64,000 bases of DNA from Clostridiales bacterium PH28_bin88 (GTDB lineage: Bacteria > Bacillota > PH28-bin88): NCBI GenBank assembly GCA_000987045.1, contig LAKY01000025.1, positions 76,352 through 140,351 on the forward strand. The letters are read 5' to 3'. Shown piece after piece: positions 8,948 through 17,644 of the stretch. Below the pieces are notes generated by a model that saw nothing but the letters and a program-made list of their open reading frames with translations, did no database searches and was not told the DNA's origin. The position numbers were made by a program, and so were the translations under genes. The first letter of the stretch is position 1; every line of letters begins with the position of its first letter.

Positions 8948-9970
8948 TCAGAATATCTTGATCGCAATCCCGGTGAACAGAATGTTCGCCAGCGAAAGCG
9001 GCAGCAGGAACTTCCAGTTAAAGGCCAGCATGTGATCAAGCCTGATCCGTGGAAAGGTCCACTTGAACCACATGAAGACGAAGATCATGACGTAGACCTT
9101 AAGGACAAACCAAAGCCAGGAAGGCAGCCACGGTCCAGCAGGGCCACCCAGGAACAGGGTAACAGCAATGGCCGACACCGCCACCAGGTTAGCGTATTCA
9201 GCCAGGTAAAACATGGCATACCGGAAACCACTGTACTCGGTAAAGGGACCGGCGATGATCTCCTGTTCCCCTTCCGGCAGGTCGAAGGGCCCGCGATTTA
9301 CCTCCGCCGTAGCAGAAATCATATAAATGATAAAAGCTACCGGCTGCAGGACGATGAACCACATGCCTTTTTGCGCCGCAACAATATCAGACATTTGCAG
9401 AGAGCCGGTGAGCATGATCACGCCCAGCAGCGAAAAGACCATGGGAATCTCGTATGACACCATCTGCGCCACCACCCGCATGGAACCAAGCAACGAGTAC
9501 TTGTTGTTGGACCCCCACCCGGCCATTAAGAACGGGATAGTGGAAGTAGACGCGATGGCTACGATGTAGAAGATACCTATATTCAGGTCAATGCTGATCA
9601 TGTCCTTACCGAAGGGAATGGCGGCATACACCAGGATAGCCGGAACCATCACCGCAACGGCCGCAACCTTGAATACCCACTTGTCAACGGCGCTGGGGAC
9701 AATATCCTCTTTCCCCAGCAGTTTGAGCACGTCGCACACCGTCTGTAAAAGTCCCCTGGGTCCCACCCGGTTGGGTCCCAGCCGGTCCTGCATATAGGCC
9801 GCCACCTTGCGCTCCATATAAACCAAGAATACAACGTTGGTCAGGATAAAGACGATGATGGCTGCCACGTAAGCCAAAGCCATCAAGGCGTCCACCGCTC
9901 CGGCGGAAAGGTTAAATCGTTGTATTAACCCCTTAAGGGCATCGAAAATATTAATAAAAAGATTTTCCAT
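8948..9970 (-). CDS. nuoH: Complex I membrane subunit H (quinone-site subunit)
   Basis: 340 residues from ATG 9970, chosen over an in-frame GTG at 9988 because GGGGAGA lies properly spaced before it. Eight-helix membrane subunit that links the peripheral arm to the pumps and lines the quinone chamber. Motifs: [49 protein letters not shown], and C-terminal [19 protein letters not shown]. All charged residues expected of the E-channel region appear present. Confidence 0.97.
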   Translation of the reverse strand: MENLFINIFDALKGLIQRFNLSAGAVDALMALAYVAAIIVFILTNVVFLVYMERKVAAYMQDRLGPNRVGPRGLLQTVCDVLKLLGKEDIVPSAVDKWVFKVAAVAVMVPAILVYAAIPFGKDMISIDLNIGIFYIVAIASTSTIPFLMAGWGSNNKYSLLGSMRVVAQMVSYEIPMVFSLLGVIMLTGSLQMSDIVAAQKGMWFIVLQPVAFIIYMISATAEVNRGPFDLPEGEQEIIAGPFTEYSGFRYAMFYLAEYANLVAVSAIAVTLFLGGPAGPWLPSWLWFVLKVYVMIFVFMWFKWTFPRIRLDHMLAFNWKFLLPLSLANILFTGIAIKIF

Positions 9971-10011
9971 AATCTTCTCCCCTAACACCTAAGTTTTGGC
10001 ATGAAGCAGCG

Positions 10012-11148
10012 TTAACGGTCCACTTCACCCAATACGGGGTCGATAGAGGCCAGGGTAACCACCGCGTCCTGAATTGTTCCTCCTCTGGCCATTTCCGGGA
10101 ATGCTCCCAGATTAACGAAGGACGGGCTGTGGATGTGGAGCCGGTAGGGCTTGTTACCCCCGTCGCTAACCACGTAAAATCCTAAAATCCCCTTGGCTCC
10201 CTCAATCTGGTGGTAGGCTTCGCCTTTGGCGGGCCGGATTACCTTCGGCACTTTTGCAATTACCGGCCCTTCCGGCAAGGCGTCCACCGCCTGTTGAATA
10301 ATGCGCACACTCTGCCGCATCTCCTGGATACGCACCAAATAGCGGTCGAAGCTGTCCCCCTGTTCACCTACCGGTACTTCAAAATCGAAACGGTCATAGA
10401 TACCGTATGGTTTCACCTTCCGCAGGTCAAAGGGGATACCGCAAGCCCGCAGGTTGGGTCCGGTTAAACCGTAGTTGATGGCTGTATCCACGTCCATCAC
10501 GCCCACGTTCTTGCACCGCAACTGAAAGATCTCGTTACCGGTGATCAGCCCGTCATACTCGTCAAAGCACCCCGGCAGGTCTGCCAACAGCCGCTTCAGT
10601 TCCGGAATAAACTCCTCGGGAATGTCATCGGCCACCCCACCGATCCGCATATAGTTGGTAGTGAGCCTGGCCCCTCCGGCCATTTCCAGCAGGTCTAAAA
10701 TCCTTTCCCGGTCGCGAAGGTTGTACGTCCAACCGGTGGTTCCTCCGACGTCGATGGCTATACTGGCAACGAACACCATGTGGCTGGCAATCCGCTGCAA
10801 TTCAGACATAATCACCCGCAGGTACTCCGCCCGCTCGGGCACCTCCACTCCTAGCAGCTTTTCAACCGCCTGGGCATAGCCCAGGTTGTTGAGGATGCCT
10901 GCGATGTAATCCAGTCGCGCCGTATAAGGAGCAAATTGGGAATAGGTCCTGGTTTCGGCGATTTTCTCCAGTCCCCGGTGGAGGTAGCCCACGTGGTTTT
11001 CCACGTTTACCACGTACTCTCCGTCCATGGTCAGCACCGCCCGGTACACCCCGTGGGTACTGGGGTGCTGCGGCCCCATGTTGAGGGATATGGTTTCCGT
11101 CCTCAACGCTTCGTTGTGTGAAGAATTAATGTTTCCCGACATTGCCAT
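10012..11148 (-). CDS. nuoD: Complex I 49-kDa-type subunit D
   Basis: 378 residues. Peripheral-arm subunit related to the large subunit of [NiFe] hydrogenase. N-terminal [20 protein letters not shown] and the following [13 protein letters not shown] are diagnostic; the hydrogenase-type Cys ligands are absent, as expected. C-terminus ends [10 protein letters not shown], the canonical end of NuoD, forming the quinone site with NuoB and NuoH. Separate from NuoC (not a NuoCD fusion). Start supported by GAGGTG. Confidence 0.97.
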   Translation of the reverse strand: MAMSGNINSSHNEALRTETISLNMGPQHPSTHGVYRAVLTMDGEYVVNVENHVGYLHRGLEKIAETRTYSQFAPYTARLDYIAGILNNLGYAQAVEKLLGVEVPERAEYLRVIMSELQRIASHMVFVASIAIDVGGTTGWTYNLRDRERILDLLEMAGGARLTTNYMRIGGVADDIPEEFIPELKRLLADLPGCFDEYDGLITGNEIFQLRCKNVGVMDVDTAINYGLTGPNLRACGIPFDLRKVKPYGIYDRFDFEVPVGEQGDSFDRYLVRIQEMRQSVRIIQQAVDALPEGPVIAKVPKVIRPAKGEAYHQIEGAKGILGFYVVSDGGNKPYRLHIHSPSFVNLGAFPEMARGGTIQDAVVTLASIDPVLGEVDR

Positions 11149-11189
11149 TTATGACACCTCTCTATCTCAAGCCCTCTGCGACTAGTAGA

Positions 11190-11645
11190 CTAGTTGCGCG
11201 CGCTGAGAGTATATTCTTTACGGAGAGGGTGCCCCGCGAAGTCTTCAGGGCACAAAATTCGTTTCAGGTTGGGGTGTCCCTCAAAGATTACTCCCATCAG
11301 GTCGTAGGTTTCCCTTTCCTGCACGTTCGCCGCCGTCCAAACCGCTACCAGGGACGGAACCCTGGGAGCAACCTTGTCCAGCTTGACCCTGACCTTCAGC
11401 ATGCCGGCATCGGAGACCGACATCAGGTGGTACACCATTTCAAAGTCGTCGGCGTTTTCCACCGCCGTTAGGTCAGCAAGCATCTTAAAGTCGTACGCTG
11501 GGTTATCCTTTAGCTCCCGCATTACGGAAACAAGCTGTCCGGCTTCTACCCGGATGGTCGTCTCGTGCTGGTCTTCCACCGGCTCCACCTGGCTGGGGAA
11601 CTGCTTGACCAGTTCTTCAACAATGCCCTGCACGTTTTTAGCCAT
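11190..11645 (-). CDS. nuoC: Complex I 30-kDa-type subunit C
   Basis: 151 residues. The family signature near the C-terminus, [20 protein letters not shown], followed by [16 protein letters not shown], is intact. It overlaps the end of nuoB by 8 nt (ATGGCTAA shared), with GAGGATGAG serving as ribosome binding site inside nuoB. Structural peripheral-arm subunit that packs against NuoD. Confidence 0.96.
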   Translation of the reverse strand: MAKNVQGIVEELVKQFPSQVEPVEDQHETTIRVEAGQLVSVMRELKDNPAYDFKMLADLTAVENADDFEMVYHLMSVSDAGMLKVRVKLDKVAPRVPSLVAVWTAANVQERETYDLMGVIFEGHPNLKRILCPEDFAGHPLRKEYTLSARN

Positions 11646-12147
11646 GTTTTCTCATCCTCACCACGCTAGGGTTCATGATCTTTTTCCGGAGTTGTATGAG
11701 CCCGTAGGTTAGAGCTTCCGGCCTTGGTGGGCAACCGGGCACATAGACATCTACGGGGAGAAAGGTATCCGCTCCTGGAACTACATTGTAAGAATCGACA
11801 AACGGACCTCCACTAATAGCACAGCTTCCCATCGCCAGCACGTACTTGGGTTCCGCCATCTGATCGTAAACCCGCTTGATAATTGGCTCCATTTTTTTGG
11901 TAATGGTACCAGACAGGATCAGCAAGTCTGCTTGCCGGGGTGACGCTCTGAACACCTCGTATCCAAAACGTGACAGGTCATACCTGGGGCCATTGGCGGC
12001 CATCATCTCAATAGCACAACAGGCAAGTCCAAAACCAACCGGCCAGAGAGAATTGGCCCGGGCGATGTTGAATACCTTGTCTACAGTGGTAAGGATGATA
12101 TTCTTACGGACCAGTTCCTCCTCGTGTAGCTCCTTTTCTACTGCCAC
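11638..12147 (-). CDS. nuoB: Complex I subunit B (cluster N2)
   Basis: 169 residues from GTG 12147, preceded by AAGGAAGG with 9-nt spacing; ATG 12168 and GTG 12177 are in-frame alternatives without such a site. Carries the terminal [4Fe-4S] cluster N2. The ligands are the tandem cysteines in [12 protein letters not shown], plus GSCAISGG and [11 protein letters not shown]. Transfers electrons from NuoI to quinone at the NuoD/NuoH interface. The start lies inside the 3' end of nuoA (10-nt overlap). Confidence 0.95.
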   Translation of the reverse strand: MAVEKELHEEELVRKNIILTTVDKVFNIARANSLWPVGFGLACCAIEMMAANGPRYDLSRFGYEVFRASPRQADLLILSGTITKKMEPIIKRVYDQMAEPKYVLAMGSCAISGGPFVDSYNVVPGADTFLPVDVYVPGCPPRPEALTYGLIQLRKKIMNPSVVRMRKHG

Positions 12148-12494
12148 TCCAATGCACCTTCCTTCCATGCATACCACAGACCCACCACTAAGATCGCGAT
12201 AAAAACGAACATCTCCACTAAGGCAAACACCGGCAGCACCTGAAACTTAACTGCCCACGGGTACAGAAACACCGTTTCCACGTCAAACAGGAGAAAAACC
12301 AGGGCATAAAGAAAATAGCTGATTTTAAACTGCACCCATGTAGGGCCTTGAGTCTCATTCCCGCACTCGTAAGTCGTTAACTTAGCCGAGTAGGGCTTCT
12401 TGGGTCGGACCATCCATGCCACCCCGATTGCCACCATCGGAAAAATGGCGGCCACCACGAAAAATACGCCCACTCCCGCGAAATCCTGCAGCAC
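12138..12494 (-). CDS. nuoA: Complex I membrane subunit A
   Basis: 118 residues, three membrane helices, length typical of NuoA. GTG at 12494 is chosen because GGGGGGAAAAAG precedes it and the protein then begins at the family position; a longer frame reaches 12620 but has no ribosome site. Core motifs [18 protein letters not shown] and [20 protein letters not shown], with the glutamate and aspartate of the quinone-chamber loop. First gene of nuoABCDHIJKLMN. The leader 12495-12758 contains a possible but weak promoter (TACAAT on the minus strand at 12636-12641). Confidence 0.95.
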   Translation of the reverse strand: MLQDFAGVGVFFVVAAIFPMVAIGVAWMVRPKKPYSAKLTTYECGNETQGPTWVQFKISYFLYALVFLLFDVETVFLYPWAVKFQVLPVFALVEMFVFIAILVVGLWYAWKEGALEWQ

Positions 12495-12758
12495 CTTTTT
12501 CCCCCCCTTCGCTAAAATAGATATTACTTTCACAAATCTTACCATTAATAAACCATTACCGGAAACAAAACCACACTTGAAACCACCCGCAGGTTCCAGA
12601 TGTTCGAAGTATCCTTTCATGACTGTTACAAAATCATTGTAAAATATTTCGGTTTACACAACATAACAGGTATTCGCCACAGGGGAACAAAAACCTGCCT
12701 GATAGGCATTTTTTTTACCCCTATAAACGGATACCTATAACCGGCTTAACAGCATTCA

Positions 12759-13406
12759 TTAACCCAGCAGTTCCTTGACCCCTTTAAAGGTTTTCCTGTG
12801 CAAGGGGCAGGGGCCGTAGACCTTCAATATTTCCAGGTGATCGGGGGTAGGATATCCCTTGTGCCGGGCAAAACCGTAAACCGGGTATACCGCGTCCCAT
12901 TCCTGCATCACCCGGTCCCTGGCCACCTTGGCCAGAATCGAAGCCGCCGCTACCGAGGCGCTAAGGCGGTCCCCACCTACCAGGGACATTTGCGGGATGT
13001 CCAGTCCCGGCACCCGCAACGCGTCTATTATAAGGTGCCGGGGTGGTACTGTCAACCGAGCTACCGCCTCTCTCATGGCCATCAGGGTAGCCTGCAGGAT
13101 GTTCACCCGGTCAATATCCTCCGGATGCACCATAGCAACCGCCCACGATACACAAACATTTTTAATCTGTTCCGCCAGGAGTTCCCTTTTTACCCCCGGG
13201 ATTAGCTTGGAATCGTTAAGGCCCGGGATAAAAACGCCTAAGGGTAAAATCACCGCGGCAGCAGCCACCGGCCCCGCCAGCGGTCCGCGCCCCGCCTCAT
13301 CCATTCCCGCCACTAAATTGAATCCACGAACGGCCAGATCCCGTTCATAACAGTATAGTTCGTCCACTCGGGCCCGTTCGATCTCAATGTCCTTCGACGC
13401 CTTCAT
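12759..13406 (-). CDS. rnhB: Ribonuclease HII
   Basis: 215 residues. Removes ribonucleotides from DNA by cutting RNA-DNA hybrids. The active-site block GMDEAGRGPLAGPV supplies the first Asp and Glu, with further acidic residues in LIIDALRVPG and in the stretch after GGDRLSASVAAASILAKVAR. C-terminal YGFARHKGYPTPDH is the family end motif. Normally flanked by rbgA and yraN; here it stands alone between the decaheme cytochrome and nuoA. Confidence 0.96.
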   Translation of the reverse strand: MKASKDIEIERARVDELYCYERDLAVRGFNLVAGMDEAGRGPLAGPVAAAAVILPLGVFIPGLNDSKLIPGVKRELLAEQIKNVCVSWAVAMVHPEDIDRVNILQATLMAMREAVARLTVPPRHLIIDALRVPGLDIPQMSLVGGDRLSASVAAASILAKVARDRVMQEWDAVYPVYGFARHKGYPTPDHLEILKVYGPCPLHRKTFKGVKELLG

Positions 13407-13778
13407 AATTGATATCTCTCCTGGTCTTAAATGACCGACAACGGGAATTTATTCGCTGGAAAGGTTAATGATTCCTTCTTCCCGCCCGATTACCCGTAGC
13501 TACTTGCGTTATGCAATTCCCCCTTTTCATTGCTGTCAACAACGCAGAAAAAATTTGCTAAAAATTTTAAGGACATATGTCCCAATTCAGCAGGAATATT
13601 TGTCCTGACGTTAAATATTTATAGTCGTAGCCCTACCTCCTGTTATCTCTTTTTCTGCCATTCGTGCTTTTGTTCACGTTCGGCAGAAGTTAATTAAGGG
13701 CTTGCCTGTCAAGGAAGGGGGTGAGATTAGGTGAACAGAAGCAAGCGTATTCAACCAGTAAAAAAGGAGGCTATTCTC
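13407..13778. other. Divergent intergenic region rnhB / decaheme cytochrome
   Basis: No gene seen. AT-rich stretches around 13550-13620 contain a perfect 12-bp palindrome GGACATATGTCC (13571-13582) and a related half-symmetric AGGAATATTTGTCCT (13592-13606), described separately. Two ribosome-binding-like sites lie ahead of the cytochrome: AAGGGGGTGA before GTG 13731 and AAAAAAGGAGG before GTG 13779. Confidence 0.6.
13571..13606. promoter_or_regulatory. Tandem dyad-symmetric candidate operators upstream of the cytochrome gene
   Basis: GGACATATGTCC at 13571-13582 is a perfect 12-bp palindrome. AGGAATATTTGTCCT at 13592-13606 repeats the GGA...TGTCCT pattern with centres about 22 nt (two helical turns) apart. 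This spacing suits two dimeric regulators bound on the same face. No named regulator is assigned; Crp/Fnr-family control of a respiratory cytochrome would be a natural guess. Confidence 0.4.
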
Positions 13779-15647
13779 GTGGGCAAAAAACTTTCTCTCG
13801 TACTGGTTCTGGCGTTGGTTGCCGCGCTGGTAGTCATGCTCGGGGCCAGTAGCGCCTTGGCGCTGCCGACCCTGGGTACAGACTGCTACAAGTCCGGTTG
13901 TCACGCCGCGGGTCAACCGCCTTCAAAAGCTACTGTTGCGAAACCCGCGGCTCCAAAGCCTGCCGAACCGGCCAAGGCTGAACCGGCTAAGACTGCTGAA
14001 CCCGCTAAGGCTGCCGCCCCCGCTCCCGCCAAGGTCAGCAACAAGGTGACTGTGAAGGCGTTTGGCCGGAGTAAAGACTTTACAGGGACCGTCATCGGCG
14101 GTAAAGTATACCTGCCCGTACGCCCGGTGGCTGAATTCTTCGGCGCCGTTGTCAACTGGGACGCCAAGGCCAGAGCCGCAACTGTAACGTACTGGAAAAC
14201 CAATGCGGTGATTGACCTGAAGTCCGGCGCCAAGATAGTGAACGGTCAACTGCTGGCCGAGGCCGACGCGCTGGCCAAGGTATTCGGCAGCAAACTGGCA
14301 GGAAGCGCCATTGAATCCGCCCTGCCCGGCTATGCAGGTTCCCAGACCTGCGGCGCGTGCCATGCTGACACATATAAAGAATGGAAAGGCACTCGCCACG
14401 CCCGGATGCTGATGGATGCCAACGATCCCAACACCTGGTGGATCTCCGATTTCGCCACCAACACCTTCTTCAAGAAGGACGATGTTGAGTTCGTTGTCGG
14501 TAACGGTTTGGAAGGCGGCCAGCGGTACGTCGCCTTCAAGGACGGCAAACTGCAGTACATGAACGCCCAGTGGAACAACGAAACCCGAAAGTGGGACGCT
14601 GCTTCATGGAGAGAATATAGCTGCGCGTCGTGCCACACTTCCGGGTTCAACAAGGACAGCAATTCCTGGGCGGAAAACGGGATTACCTGTGAATCTTGCC
14701 ACGGACCAGGGGCCGAGCACGCCAAGGCTCCCAGCAAGACCAACATCAAGAGCAACCTGACCAATGCCATGTGCAGCGACTGCCACGGCGGCTACCGCCA
14801 GGTAGGCCAGATGGAAACCCGCGCTAAGGAAAGGGAGACCGGCAGCCACTATGGCATCTTCGCCCACGCATCTGTTGCCGAGGCTGCCCGCTACTGGGAT
14901 TCCAAGTGCTTCCGCTGCCACAGCGCCAGCTATAAGGTAGCTGAAGCCAAAGGCAAACCTCTGCCCACCAAGGATGACTTCCTGACCGGCGCCCTGAAGG
15001 ACGACCGGGTCGGCATCACCTGCGCGGTCTGCCACGACCCGCACAAGAGCACAGTTGATGCCAAGACCAAGGAACTCATCCCGTTCCAGTTGAGGAAGGA
15101 CGAGAACGAGACCTGCCTGCAGTGCCACCAGTCCTCCAGCGCGGTGAAGGTCGGCGCCAAGCCGCACCACCCGCAGAAGGAAATGTGGGAAGGCAACATC
15201 TACAAGGGTGACGGTACCATGGTATCGGTTCCGTTCAGCAAGGAAGCCACCTGCGCCGACTGCCATATGGCCGAATACGGCAACCACGGTTTCTACGTGG
15301 GCACCCCCACCAAGGAAATCCTGGAAGGCCACGGCAGGAAGGTAGTCATGAATTCCTGCAGCAGTTGCCATGCTGAGATGACCGCTGAGGAAGTGCACGA
15401 AATCCAGGAAGGCTTTGAGGCCAAGTATACCGCCCTCGACGCCGACCTGCAGGCCTTAAATGCGAAGTTTGCTGCCGCTGACGACGCTACCAAGGCCAAG
15501 GTCAAGCCGTACCTGGATGCGCTGACCACCAACCTGTACCTCTTCCATGCTGACGCCAGCGAAGGCATCCACAACGTGAAGTGGGCCAGGGCGATGTTCG
15601 CCCAGGCAGAAGCCGACATCGCGGTAGCCAAGTCGCTGCTGCCTTAA
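13779..15647 (+). CDS. Secreted decaheme c-type cytochrome with copper-amine-oxidase-like N-terminal domain
   Basis: 622 residues from GTG 13779 (AAAAAAGGAGG, 8-nt spacing); an in-frame GTG at 13731 also has a site and would add 16 residues. Signal peptide MGKKLSLVLVLALVAALVV ending near SSALALP. One CX4CH motif (CYKSGCH, residue 36) comes first. Then follow a Pro/Ala/Lys-rich linker (about 50-90), a copper-amine-oxidase N-terminal-type domain (about 90-170, VYLPVRPVAEFFGAVVNWD), and nine CXXCH motifs at about 191, 282, 304, 332, 377, 415, 446, 492 and 527. YAGSQTCGACHADTYKEWKG matches cytochrome c554-type proteins. The C-terminal 75 residues are helical and heme-free. Ten hemes, no membrane anchor after the signal. 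Probably surface or cell-wall located; its redox partner is unknown. Confidence 0.93.
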   Translation: MGKKLSLVLVLALVAALVVMLGASSALALPTLGTDCYKSGCHAAGQPPSKATVAKPAAPKPAEPAKAEPAKTAEPAKAAAPAPAKVSNKVTVKAFGRSKDFTGTVIGGKVYLPVRPVAEFFGAVVNWDAKARAATVTYWKTNAVIDLKSGAKIVNGQLLAEADALAKVFGSKLAGSAIESALPGYAGSQTCGACHADTYKEWKGTRHARMLMDANDPNTWWISDFATNTFFKKDDVEFVVGNGLEGGQRYVAFKDGKLQYMNAQWNNETRKWDAASWREYSCASCHTSGFNKDSNSWAENGITCESCHGPGAEHAKAPSKTNIKSNLTNAMCSDCHGGYRQVGQMETRAKERETGSHYGIFAHASVAEAARYWDSKCFRCHSASYKVAEAKGKPLPTKDDFLTGALKDDRVGITCAVCHDPHKSTVDAKTKELIPFQLRKDENETCLQCHQSSSAVKVGAKPHHPQKEMWEGNIYKGDGTMVSVPFSKEATCADCHMAEYGNHGFYVGTPTKEILEGHGRKVVMNSCSSCHAEMTAEEVHEIQEGFEAKYTALDADLQALNAKFAAADDATKAKVKPYLDALTTNLYLFHADASEGIHNVKWARAMFAQAEADIAVAKSLLP

Positions 15648-15664
15648 GGCAGGTATACGCATAA

Positions 15665-15697
15665 GGGGGTACGGTGAATCCGTACCCCCTTTTTTTA
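15665..15697 (+). terminator. Rho-independent terminator of the decaheme cytochrome gene
   Basis: Perfect 10-bp stem GGGGGTACGG / CCGTACCCCC with a 5-nt loop, followed by eight T residues, 17 nt after the stop codon. Indicates a monocistronic transcript. Confidence 0.92.
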
Positions 15698-15736
15698 CTA
15701 TTAGAAATTACAGTTACAACTTTATTATATAATAGC

Positions 15737-15824
15737 ATAAATGCAACTAAGGTTGCCGCCTTCGCGAAAGGTTTGCACCATTGGTATAAGTCGACAAAGC
15801 CCATAAATGGGCAAATTTTCTTTA
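15737..15824 (-). repeat. Palindromic repeat family, copy C (long form)
   Basis: About 88 bp. Reads, on the minus strand, like copy B at 37833. It ends in TTGCATTTAT (TTGCACTTAT in the other copies) and has an inner hairpin around TTGCCCATTTATGGGC shared almost exactly with the inner 40-bp unit of copy B. It lacks the outer TATAGAAAACTTGGC arm. Lies between the cytochrome terminator and the stop of the chemoreceptor-like gene. Confidence 0.7.
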
Positions 15825-15852
15825 GCCCAAGTCAAGTACTCAAGGCGCCTCT

Positions 15853-17271
15853 TTACCCTACCTCGCGTCGTGTTAAAGTCGCCGAAGAAACCAAACAGCC
15901 CGTGACCATAGCCTTAGGCTCTATCTCAGCCTCTGATATGTGACTGGGTTTTTCATCCGCTAATTTGAACTGGCTCAGCAGGATTCCCAGGTTGCTGACC
16001 GTCCGTTCCAGTTTAACGGTGTTGGACCGGATGTCATTGAGTGCTAGTCGTTCTTCCTCCGAACAGGCGATGACCAGTGGAGCGCTTTCTCTCCAAGGTA
16101 CCATCTCCGGGAATACCTGTTCAACCCTTTCCCGTACGGCCTGGACCAGCACCTGCTGCTCCTCCACGTTTTCCCCTATCATATTGAGGGAGGCGAGAGT
16201 GTCTCCCGCCAACTGTTCCGCCTGTTGCCAGAGGGTTTCAATCTTTCTGTATCGCGCCACCCACCCGGCCAGGTCTTCCAATTCATGCTTCGCTACCAAG
16301 GCGATCTCTTCGCTTTCCGTCTTCCACCCGTCTACCCGGGATATCACTTGCCGGGCAATAATCTCGGCCCTATCCCCCAGCCGGAAAATCTCTTCTAAGC
16401 GCTCACCGGTTAAAGGGGTGTTTGGTGTATTTTCATCCCCTGTGTATAAGCTGAGGGTCAGCAGGCTAACCTGTTCAGCCAGTACCACAGCCTCTTCTGC
16501 CGCCAATTTTAATGTCTCCCCGTACTCTGCCCACCGGTTCAGGCGCTCCACCGCTTGGTAAAGCCCCGTGGAAATACCCTCCAGGTCACTGTTTAACTGA
16601 CTGCTGGCACGCGCACACTGCTGAACTGTTCCATGAACTCCTGCCATCTTTTCGGCCAACCCCTGGACACCCTTCCAGGTCTCTCCAGTAGTTTTCACCA
16701 GTTCCGATGAGGCATCCATCGCTATCTTTAATTTTCCACTCAACCTTTCGCCTGTCTCGATTAACCTTCCGGCAGCATCCGCGGTCTGGTCCAGCCCCTG
16801 ATGTAACATCGCCAGATGCCCTTGAATCCTGCTCACGATACCCATCACTGATCGCGAGCTCTCCAGGATCGATTGTACCAGGTGGCCCAGGTGGGAAGTC
16901 ATAGTGTTAAAGGACAAAGCCAGTGTTCCTATCTCATCGCGGCTATGAATCGAAAGCCTGTTGGAAAAATCCCCGATAGCCACCTTCTCGGCGATATGCG
17001 ACAATTGAAGTAAAGGTTTCCCCACCAGCATCCGCACTATCAACCGGCTGACCAGAATTCCGCCGATCAATGCCGCCACAAAGACTTCTACCAGCCGGCG
17101 GGCCATCTCCTTCAACAATTCGGCATCGGCCATGGACTGCCCGTTTAGATAACCAACTAGAAATACCATGCCCATTATATACACCGAACCGGCAGCAATG
17201 GCGATAGATATTTTTGTTTGAATACCTATTCTTTCGCTCCATCTTACTTTTCGCTGTTTACGACTCCTCAC
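15853..17271 (-). CDS. HAMP-domain protein resembling a degenerate methyl-accepting chemotaxis protein
   Basis: 472 residues. Two membrane helices (about 20-42 and 62-84) separated by only about 20 residues, so there is almost no external sensor domain. A HAMP domain follows (about 83-135, including RDEIGTLALSFNTMT), then a long helical coiled-coil region. Where chemoreceptors carry the near-invariant CheA/CheW-binding tip ([20 protein letters not shown]), this protein has LAEQVSLLTLSLYTG and then unrelated sequence, so the tip is eroded. GTG start overlaps the DUF192 gene by 14 nt. As the last gene of the Tad pilus operon it may be a structural or signalling partner of the pilus rather than a chemotaxis receptor. 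Function unknown. Confidence 0.75.
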   Translation of the reverse strand: MRSRKQRKVRWSERIGIQTKISIAIAAGSVYIMGMVFLVGYLNGQSMADAELLKEMARRLVEVFVAALIGGILVSRLIVRMLVGKPLLQLSHIAEKVAIGDFSNRLSIHSRDEIGTLALSFNTMTSHLGHLVQSILESSRSVMGIVSRIQGHLAMLHQGLDQTADAAGRLIETGERLSGKLKIAMDASSELVKTTGETWKGVQGLAEKMAGVHGTVQQCARASSQLNSDLEGISTGLYQAVERLNRWAEYGETLKLAAEEAVVLAEQVSLLTLSLYTGDENTPNTPLTGERLEEIFRLGDRAEIIARQVISRVDGWKTESEEIALVAKHELEDLAGWVARYRKIETLWQQAEQLAGDTLASLNMIGENVEEQQVLVQAVRERVEQVFPEMVPWRESAPLVIACSEEERLALNDIRSNTVKLERTVSNLGILLSQFKLADEKPSHISEAEIEPKAMVTGCLVSSATLTRREVG

Positions 17272-17644
17272 CGCTTGTTCCCCCCCTTACTTCGTTAAAC
17301 CAGACCAGCACGTCCCCCACTCTTGTGCCGGAACCATCAAGGGTTCCAGCCGGTAATTCGATTACCGTCTCTCCCCCATGGACGGGCTTAATGATGCGAA
17401 AAGGAGGCAACCTTGAAAACGAGGCGATTACCTGACCTTCACCATCAAGGAAAACCGCATCAAAAACAAACCTCATAAACCACGAGTGGATAGAATTACA
17501 GGGCCTCAGGATCAGGGCTTCGCCCGGTTCCATCCGCCGCCGCCCCAATAACCCTACCAGTCTCGCTGTAAAGGAGTCCGCCAACCGCCCTCTCCAGGCT
17601 AAAAACGCATCCCGGCTGAGATTTTTAATGACCGCAGTCTTCAT
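17258..17644 (-). CDS. DUF192 family protein
   Basis: 128 residues. DUF192 core visible: the N-terminal TARLVGLLGRR, CNSIHSWFMRFVFDAVFLDGEG split over two lines of strand, PGTLDG-like PAGTLDGSGTRVGD. Members are small beta-rich proteins of unknown function, often exported; this copy has no signal peptide. ATG overlaps the tadC stop codon by 4 nt (ATGA), and its own end overlaps the next gene, so it is translationally tied to the Tad operon. DUF192 genes are frequently found with Tad loci. Confidence 0.88.
   Translation of the reverse strand: MKTAVIKNLSRDAFLAWRGRLADSFTARLVGLLGRRRMEPGEALILRPCNSIHSWFMRFVFDAVFLDGEGQVIASFSRLPPFRIIKPVHGGETVIELPAGTLDGSGTRVGDVLVWFNEVRGGTSGEES

Noticed and set aside
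14604..15398. Long minus-strand frame opposite the decaheme cytochrome (264 codons)
   Set aside because: Codon-bias shadow of a GC-rich gene; Ala/Val/Gly-rich without motifs, while the plus strand has ten heme sites.
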